Shown: piece after piece, positions 59,101-64,000 of the stretch
Layout of the letters: each line of letters starts with the position of its first letter
Numbering within the stretch: the first letter of the stretch is position 1
DNA from: Owenia fusiformis
Taxonomy: Eukaryota; Annelida; Polychaeta; Sabellida; Oweniidae
DNA length: 64,000 nucleotides
Assembly: GCA_903813345.2 (NCBI GenBank)
Contig: CAIIXF020000001.1
Location: 6,389,098 to 6,453,097, forward strand
Direction: 5' to 3'
Translations under genes and position numbers: made by a program
The notes under the pieces: model-generated
Told to the model about the DNA's origin: nothing
Database searches by the model: none
What the model saw: the letters and a program-made list of their open reading frames with translations, nothing else

Positions 59101-61510
59101 TCCCGCAATTTGCGTATTTGTCACGCATTTGCTGAAGATTTTGAAGTCACGCCAGTTATTTTTGCGTGACAGAAAATGTCACGCAAATACGCATTTTACC
59201 TGGTATTTGTCAAGCACAAATATTTCTGTAGAAAAATTTCTAAAAAAGATCGTCTACACAGCAAAAATACGAACGTCGGAAAAAAATGTACGCATTTCGT
59301 TCGGACTTATCACGCGAATTACGTATATGTCACGCATTCTGTTCGAAATTTTTCGTACCTACCCCCCCCCCCACCCCACCTCCACATTTTGAGGGGAGGT
59401 GTTCAACATTTCCAAGTCACTCATGTTAGGTGTTCCCAAGTTGACAGGCCTGCCAGTGATTACTGATACTGATCAAAGCTGTGTTTTGCAGCTAGCAACA
59501 TGCATGCATCAAGACACATGCTGGGGATCATGGCTTATCATAATGCTAGCATACCATCACATTAGGATGACTCAGATCCCAGGGGAGAGTTAAAGCTACA
59601 GAATGATTAGAAACGATAAGACTGGGATCAATAGCTCACTAGCCTGTAATGTTGACAAACCCTCTCTAGAAAATGAGACATACATGTACAAAGCAAACAT
59701 GTACCATTTTCACAAAAACATAGGTTCATACCCAACAGTTTGATTTCACTTCTTAAAGAGAGCTTCATCTACTAAACTCCAATAATCAGGGTGATGGGTT
59801 CACTGTAGTCAACTCAGAAAATGGAAATATTAAAACCAAATCTTCACACTCGAAATACATAAAATGATAAGATTTTGAGGTGAACAAAAAGGATCAAGTC
59901 TTATATAACTCCATTGTGTGACACAACCTTCTGCTGATTTTGATACATTGGGGGAGGGGGATATATAAGGACTTTGATGCATAACTATGCTATGCAACAG
60001 GAGAATCCCATAGTAATCGAATGACAAATGCTAAATTGAATTAAAAGGCCCAATTATCTATCTCCTAGATCTATAGTGAAAGTGGTTTCATTCATAATTT
60101 AGTATGATGATTTAATTATCAGATGGTTGGTTACATTTAGTATTGGGCATGAGCCATATTGGAATGTCTGCTAATTACAACTTGGTTAAATCTATTCTTG
60201 GAATTTTATTTCAAGCAATTCCGGTTCTCACTGATATCTTGAATAGAATATTTGAAATCATTGTATTTCTTTATCTGTAATCAATTCACGAAGAGAAATA
60301 TTTTATGATCATAATTCATAGAATCATATATTGCTCAAAACATTTGTTGTAACAATATTGTGGCTTAGTAAACCATACTTCATTATACACTTCACACATT
60401 TCATTGTTTTGTTGTTGAGCTTGTAAGTTATTAAATCACAGATCCGACACATAATAATTGTGGAAAACAATTATGGAAATTGTAATAATGATTGTAATTA
60501 TTATGATAATGGCTAAGATAATAAATATAATTTCAGAACTGATATCTGCAGTATTTTAAAACTGATTCATTCATTCTTTAGCTTTATTGTGCTAAGCCAA
60601 CTGTGCTATAACATGTGTGCTGGGATAAGTGTGCCAACTGAGGATACATTGTTATTACACATTAAGTATTAGATTAGCAGCACCATACTATTTATATTTT
60701 ACAAACAAAATCTTTTTGTCAAATTTGTACCTATTGCCTACAAGAAAATTGGAAAGATGAAAAATAGCTCCAAGTGCAACTGTGCAACTATTTTTGCTTC
60801 CAGTAAGGCTGTAATAAATCAAATCAATGTTTCACCTCAGGTTTGGCTTCCTGGGTTTAGCAGGCCTGCAATTATGTATAGTAGCCTTAACATGTCATCA
60901 GTATAGGATTTCTGTTTCAGTTCTATGTACAGTATCTATGGGTTTCACATTTACCATCTACATGTATATGAGGTGAAATAGCAATTAACAGAATAGAATA
61001 ATTAGAATACTGTCAGGAAACCATGGCAACATTACATTTTCTGCCAATAAGTAGCTAACAATCATTTCATATTCAACTCCCTTTGAATGCCAAGAAAGGT
61101 ACACATGCATATGACAAATGAGATCATTAAGATCATATTAACATCATCAAAACAAATGCATTTGTTGTAGTCAGAAAGTTAGTATAGCTGACTGGTAGAG
61201 GTTCAGCGTTCTACCAACACCGACGTTTATTCTGGTATTTCTGAAACCTACAATATTGATGAACATATAATTTATAGTTAGAATATTCTTGTTTTCTAAA
61301 TGCAAAAAGAACAGTATCAATATTATTGTAGGAATTTGCATTACTGTAAATGTTTCTGTGTGATAAATCAGGAGAACCTGACAGGCAAACAATACAGAAC
61401 ACATATTTTATTGATCACTTTACTACAGAGCATTAATATATATAAGACACATAAACAAACTTACCATGCAGGCTCATGTTGCGAACACCATTCGTTGGTG
61501 ATGTCGCCAT
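37466..61510 (-). CDS. tau/MAP2/MAP4-family microtubule-associated protein with 21 repeats, 19 exons
   Basis: Exons (minus): 61510-61465, 57575-57542, 57457-55920, 52704-52658, 52285-52202, 51211-51113, 49916-49827, 48345-48256, 47589-47500, 46950-46867, 46528-46445, 44275-44192, 43487-43398, 43031-42942, 42471-42382, 40532-40347, 39195-39106, 38777-38688 and 38149-37466. All phases agree; the full product would have ~1229 residues. Residues ~27-538 are an acidic-then-basic projection and Pro-rich domain; repeats begin at ~565. Repeats follow S-K-[IVC]-G-S-x-[DE]-N-x-x-H-x-[PA]-G-G-G, the tubulin-binding signature; repeat 2 has the family's Cys ([10 protein letters not shown]). The protein should bind and stabilise microtubules. 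Twenty-one repeats is far above the 3-5 of vertebrate members. From exon 5 on every internal exon is phase 0, so exon skipping would keep frame. Confidence 0.88.
38688..38777 (-). CDS. MAP exon 18, repeat 15
   Basis: Acceptor ctacag and donor AAG|gtaatt, 30 codons. Contains [17 protein letters not shown]. Confidence 0.85.
39106..39195 (-). CDS. MAP exon 17, repeat 14 (pseudo-repeat-like)
   Basis: 30 codons, phase 0. [18 protein letters not shown] blends the tau pseudo-repeat pattern (K-L-x-F-x-x-x-A....KTDH) with a full TPGGG end. Confidence 0.85.
39449..39500 (+). mobile_element. possible mariner end fragment
   Basis: cgaggggtgatcaaaaagtt resembles one terminus of mariner-family elements. 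No inverted partner was found nearby, so this is at most a one-ended relic. Confidence 0.3.
40347..40532 (-). CDS. MAP exon 16, repeats 12-13, with possible read-through end
   Basis: Acceptor ttgctag and donor AAA|gtaaat, 62 codons carrying two repeats ([17 protein letters not shown] and [17 protein letters not shown]). If the donor is not used the frame adds 15 residues ([15 protein letters not shown]) and stops at 40299, giving a 13-repeat isoform. Confidence 0.85.
40664..40822. mobile_element. MITE, TACCGTATTC...GCGCCC family, copy 1
   Basis: The left end taccgtattcactgttattaccgccc faces gggcggtaatagagtact. It may be one half of a composite reaching 41447, where the same ends occur again. 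Confidence 0.5.
41244..41447. mobile_element. MITE, same family, copy 2
   Basis: Taccgtattctctccaataacagc at left; gggcgctaattacagagaat and acggta at right, inverted. Either two separate insertions ~420 bases apart or a single ~784-bp element with repeated ends. Confidence 0.5.
41887..42040. mobile_element. MITE related to the copy at 5951-6128
   Basis: CAGTA ends and shared agtggaacacct words. The internal ttgcaggtttaagtcctgct looks tRNA-T-arm-like but no tRNA surrounds it. Confidence 0.5.
42382..42471 (-). CDS. MAP exon 15, repeat 11
   Basis: 30 codons, phase 0; contains [17 protein letters not shown] and ends EKK. Confidence 0.87.
42942..43031 (-). CDS. MAP exon 14, repeat 10
   Basis: 30 codons, phase 0; contains [17 protein letters not shown]. 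Confidence 0.87.
43398..43487 (-). CDS. MAP exon 13, repeat 9
   Basis: 30 codons, phase 0; contains [17 protein letters not shown]. The usual Lys of KxGS is Arg here and the Pro of PGGG is Ala. Confidence 0.87.
44192..44275 (-). CDS. MAP exon 12, repeat 8 (short class)
   Basis: 28 codons, phase 0; [15 protein letters not shown]. It lacks two residues of the LDNxxH segment, like repeats 6 and 7. Confidence 0.87.
44534..46258. mobile_element. hAT-like element filled with G-tract tandem repeats
   Basis: Ends CAGGCCCGT and ACGGCCCTG are inverted, flanked by (g)gctct on both sides (44528-44533 and after 46257). The inside is an alternating series of two related words, 'gatgctatttggtgctttct gggcac' and 'ctatttgatgatgtctgggcac', four to five of each, about 280-440 bases per pair, with long G tracts between. 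It sits in a MAP intron between repeats 7 and 8. No transposase. Confidence 0.6.
46445..46528 (-). CDS. MAP exon 11, repeat 7 (short class)
   Basis: 28 codons, phase 0; [15 protein letters not shown]. Confidence 0.87.
46867..46950 (-). CDS. MAP exon 10, repeat 6 (short class)
   Basis: 28 codons, phase 0; [15 protein letters not shown]. Confidence 0.87.
47500..47589 (-). CDS. MAP exon 9, repeat 5
   Basis: 30 codons, phase 0; [18 protein letters not shown] then KAGGG. A two-residue longer lead with the short GSxTxH core, as in repeat 14. Confidence 0.87.
48256..48345 (-). CDS. MAP exon 8, repeat 4
   Basis: 30 codons, phase 0; [17 protein letters not shown]. Its donor is AAG|gtttgt, the weakest of the array. 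Confidence 0.85.
48899..49795. repeat. degenerate ~20-24-bp minisatellite in a MAP intron
   Basis: Variants of 'aaccccctgaatgatatatctc' recur for 900 bases with frequent changes and indels. It fills most of the intron between repeats 3 and 4. Confidence 0.88.
49827..49916 (-). CDS. MAP exon 7, repeat 3
   Basis: 30 codons, phase 0; [17 protein letters not shown]. Confidence 0.87.
50643..50796. mobile_element. small MITE, GTA.C.GGAGG ends
   Basis: Left gtactcggaggtattggata faces tatccaaagcctcccgttac inverted; both arms also share agggtttatc (or its complement gataaaccct). Confidence 0.6.
51113..51211 (-). CDS. MAP exon 6, repeat 2 (Cys repeat)
   Basis: 33 codons, phase 0. It starts [20 protein letters not shown] and ends [12 protein letters not shown]. 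It is the closest to the vertebrate tau repeat 3 (VDLSKVTSKCGS), with the same Cys position. Confidence 0.9.
52202..52285 (-). CDS. MAP exon 5, repeat 1
   Basis: 28 codons, phase 0; a Pro/Arg lead ([11 protein letters not shown]) then [16 protein letters not shown]. Same position and wording as the first repeat of tau/MAP2. Confidence 0.9.
52658..52704 (-). CDS. MAP exon 4, acidic linker
   Basis: 47 bases; enters in phase 1 and leaves in phase 0, encoding [16 protein letters not shown]. It can be joined from exon 3 (55920) or from the candidate short first exon at 54557. Confidence 0.75.
52705..54550. other. MAP intron, no recognised feature
   Basis: AT-rich. Only a 24-base duplication (tcatttatcatgtgataagta, about 53054-53093) and a short aagt microsatellite (53969-53981) stand out. 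Confidence 0.5.
54557..54575 (-). CDS. candidate alternative first exon of the MAP gene (short isoform)
   Basis: ATG at 54575 followed by MNKDHK and donor AAAG|gtaagt, leaving exactly the phase 1 that exon 4 needs. If used it would make a protein without the projection domain, as short MAP2 and tau-like forms are. Short exons arise easily by chance, so support is limited to phase and donor quality. Confidence 0.35.
55903..57457 (-). CDS. MAP exon 3, projection and Pro-rich domain (with read-through stop)
   Basis: Acceptor tgtctctag at 57458-57466 and donor CAAG|gtgcaa after 55920; if unspliced, the frame adds five residues and stops at 55903. The first half is acidic, with NPF at residues 77-79 and 85-87, LLNFD at 106-110, LIDLE at 180-184 and DPF at 215-217. 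These are the forms of EH-domain, clathrin and AP-2 binding motifs. The second half is basic and Pro/Ser/Thr-rich, with about four tandem copies of SAPSSPRKT near 56270-56370, like the Pro-rich region of tau that proline-directed kinases modify. Confidence 0.85.
57542..57575 (-). CDS. MAP exon 2
   Basis: 34 bases, phases 1 and 2, encoding [11 protein letters not shown]. Acceptor attcttcag and donor ACAG|gtataa. Confidence 0.7.
57688..58296. mobile_element. palindromic MITE with TTAA duplication
   Basis: TTAA at 57688-57691 and 58293-58296. Inverted arms of about 220 bases begin AGG...ATTCCTTGC.AGAC and share gaagtgatgtcatcgactct. It lies in MAP intron 1. Confidence 0.8.
59080..59458. mobile_element. 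MITE with CAGGCCTGTCAACT ends
   Basis: Inverted ends CAGGCCTGTCAACT / AGTTGACAGGCCTG are almost perfect, with ccagtg repeated directly at 59080-59085 and 59453-59458. The interior has gcgtatttgtcacgcatttg in both orientations. Class uncertain (the 6-bp duplication is short for hAT). Confidence 0.7.
59460..61460. other. MAP intron 1, no recognised feature
   Basis: AT-rich with no array, no clear element and no convincing exon. Confidence 0.45.
61465..61510 (-). CDS. MAP exon 1, start codon
   Basis: ATG at 61510 in a good context (aagATGG), encoding [15 protein letters not shown], and donor CATG|gtaagt leaving phase 1, matched by exon 2. Confidence 0.7.
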
Positions 61511-61519
61511 CTTGTTAGA

Positions 61520-64000
61520 TGATGCTTTCTTTTAGCTTTGCGATGTAATCCAAAATATATTTTGTTAATCCAATTATAACGTCACACTTTTGTCTCTATG
61601 AATCAGGGAGCATTGTATTATAATCTAGTATTCCTTGTGTTGTCTCCTCAAAGAGCCTGAAAGTTGCATAGATTATTACTAACATGCAATAAGTTATGTC
61701 GCATCCAGTATTAATGCTCTATTGATTTTTAGAGAACCTATTCCGCAGAAACAACTGCAGGGTACTTATGAATCAAATATATTGATGGAAACCAAAGAGA
61801 GTCTCAGTAATTATAGACATAGCCCATGCGCTCTTTTATTTAACCACTGCAGAATTCTATGTTAGAGCCTGAGGTTTACAGGCTAATTGATTATTTCTTA
61901 AGAACAATAAACTGTATTTTGCCTTTGTCTATGAAACACTGTACTATTGCAAATAAAATGGCACCTTTCAATTATAAATAGCTCAGAGAAAAACAATAAG
62001 TCCCTTAGGGTTCATGTTATACTTTTATTCATTAGTGTTATTATATGAAGATAACAAAATTCCCTAACGAATAACATCTGTAGCTTTTGTAAACGAACAT
62101 CAGGTTGTCATGACCCTTCAGTAATTATTCATCAGGAATATATATACAATATCATCATTATTTATGCAGTGCAGTTATAATTACAACAACAACATTATGT
62201 GAATTTTTTGTCTCTTCTCAAAAATGTTGGCCTTGAGATTTTTTGATTTTCTAAATGTAAATAAATTTATCGCATTAAAAATGTATTCATTCTTCTAACT
62301 TAAATTTATGATGGAGAATCAAAGACTTTTTGTTAAGCTCATTTTTGTTATGATATTCTGAAAATTATTCTTAAAATAACAAACAGTATCAACAACATTA
62401 TATATCAGCTTACCTTGAAGCATTGAAGTACAAATCTACCTCCAGGTTTAAAAATATACAAATCCAGCTCTAATTTAGCATTAACATTTGATCATTTGAT
62501 CAAGCTCAAGGTAATCAGATCTGATATCTTAGCTCAAGGTAGCAATCTCCAGAAATACAATCTCACATACACATAACAACTATACAATGAAATTCATGTT
62601 GGCTTTTAGTCAAGGCCTTCCTTATACAGTTAATCCAATACTCTAATCCAAACAAATGGCACAAAAGATCTTGGTCAATGTTTAGAAATCTGAAACCTAC
62701 TTGCTAAGTTCTGATATTAAGAACACAATACAAAGTTGTATCTTTGTCCACACAATAAAGAAGTTTTCTTATGATTGTGATTTTTCGATCAGCGTTTCAT
62801 TTTCTGAATTTTTTAAGAAATTGAGTAAAAGCTTCACGAGGTTAACCTTATTCTCTTTTGTTCTTTATTTTTTGGATATACACAATTGTACGTTATACAA
62901 ACAGGTCGAAGTAAAACTGGTGTAAACATTATGGTTCGAAACATTATACCTTTAGGCATGGAGACTTTTTGTAATGGATACCAAGCTTTTATTCATCAAT
63001 GTCCACTTTACCAAACAAAAAATCATAACGCTTTAACACAACTGCATGCAAAATAGTTTTTTTCAAGTGAATTAAATTCCACAAAATCAAACGGCTTTCA
63101 AAATGCAGTCAATAAAAACTGTTTTATCAAAACTACTTGTCAACTCCTGTTTTTGTGTTAATAGGCTATAAAAAAAGTTTGATAGTGATAAGTTAGAGTT
63201 TACCTTAGCAACAACACTACAAACATATTAAAACTGATTTTGATTATTGATACTATAAACTGCAACTGCAAATAATAAATTTCAAATCTATATCATCCAA
63301 CAAATAGGCATTGTCTTGCTTAGCAATAAGCATAAGTAGTTAAAATGCACTTGGAATGGATCTCTGTTAAATCTATAAGAATCTAAACATAGAATTCCAG
63401 ACCATTGAAATCTCCAGCTATTGGTCTATCTTATTAATGGTAAAGAATATGAGATTTATAGGCCAAGATCCTGTCTGTACAATGTCTCAATCTGATAATT
63501 CACAATGATTGAGTGGAAGTGGCAAATTGAATAAAAACGTTATTCCATCTGATTGGGATAAGATAGATTTGAAGAAAAACAGAAATTAAACTTTTTCGAA
63601 AATATTACTGATTAGGGGGTAATATAAAAAAATTTAAGAACAGAATAAATATATCTTAAAATCCAAACAATTGAGGTGAAACACAATAAAGAATATATTT
63701 CAACAATGTAAAACAAAACAACATTGAGCAGCCTCATAAAAATTTATGTTGTACTTACTGTAAATAAAGATAAGTCCAAATATTAACTTTATGTTTAACT
63801 CCTGTTTTATTTCTTATGCATGTATAGCAATACTGTGCTCAGTGAACTTTTCTATACCATACACATACAACACCAACCACTTCAATCATGCAATGCTAAA
63901 AATATACCCAACTTGCCTAATTCTTGCCAAGCGCTCGGTGGTTGTGTGCCAATTTTAACCTACTGTATTCTGGGTTTTGTTGTTTTCTTGATCAAAGGTA
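61520..64000. other. upstream of the MAP gene, no recognised gene
   Basis: AT-rich. One donor-like site on the minus strand near 62411 (ATGCTTCAAG|gtaagc) could be part of another first exon but is too short to call. Promoter elements cannot be assigned by eye. Confidence 0.4.

Noticed and set aside
61180-61240. tRNA-like stretch (tagctgactggtagaggttc)
   Set aside because: A-box-like words are present but no B box or cloverleaf follows at the right distance.
62405-62425. ATGCTTCAAG|gtaagc as another MAP first exon
   Set aside because: Phase fits exon 2, but three codons plus a donor can occur by chance and nothing else supports it.

Overview
The window is animal nuclear DNA. Genes are split into many small exons with canonical GT/AG borders, introns are AT-rich and crowded with short inverted-repeat transposons, and a CR1-type LINE is present. 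The mix of elements (PHD-finger LINE, TTAA-flanked MITEs, mariner-like hairpins, G-tract hAT-like repeats) and the frequent acatgta-type words suggest a marine invertebrate bilaterian; the species cannot be fixed from sequence alone.

Layout. 1-3570 (+): a LINE with a long open PHD/endonuclease/reverse-transcriptase frame, entering from outside the window. 3935-7056 (+): five exons of a probable ALS2CR8/CARF-like nuclear protein whose 3' end is unclear. 7060-19200: transposon- and satellite-rich DNA, including a 1.3 kb array of 24-bp units, several MITEs, and a 5.9 kb element with ~1 kb inverted arms that carries a nested mariner-like element. 19236-27977 (+): an 11-exon fold-type-I PLP aminotransferase (437 aa). 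Its seventh exon is the first copy of 13 tandem 102-bp units, each bringing its own 5' splice site. 28770-29391: a 30-bp array split by a small transposon.

30.7-61.5 kb (-): a tau/MAP2/MAP4-family locus. The main gene starts at 61510 with a 1.5 kb projection-domain exon. It then runs through a ladder of phase-0 exons carrying 21 microtubule-binding repeats (vertebrate family members have 3-5). Several alternative 3' ends are visible: read-through after exon 16, a 6-repeat terminal exon, a small exon ending in LNEVIQVVA, and a tau pseudo-repeat-like terminal exon. Further downstream lies a second unit with its own first exon(s) and 5 more repeats. Because the array exons share phase 0, many isoforms are possible in principle. 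The projection domain has NPF, DPF and clathrin-box-like motifs, so the protein may link microtubules to endocytic adaptors (inference).

The most notable items are the expanded MAP repeat array with several terminal exons, the splice-donor-duplicating VNTR in the aminotransferase gene, and the endocytic motif cluster in the MAP projection domain. All exon models were read by eye from splice consensus, reading phase and protein family patterns, without transcripts.
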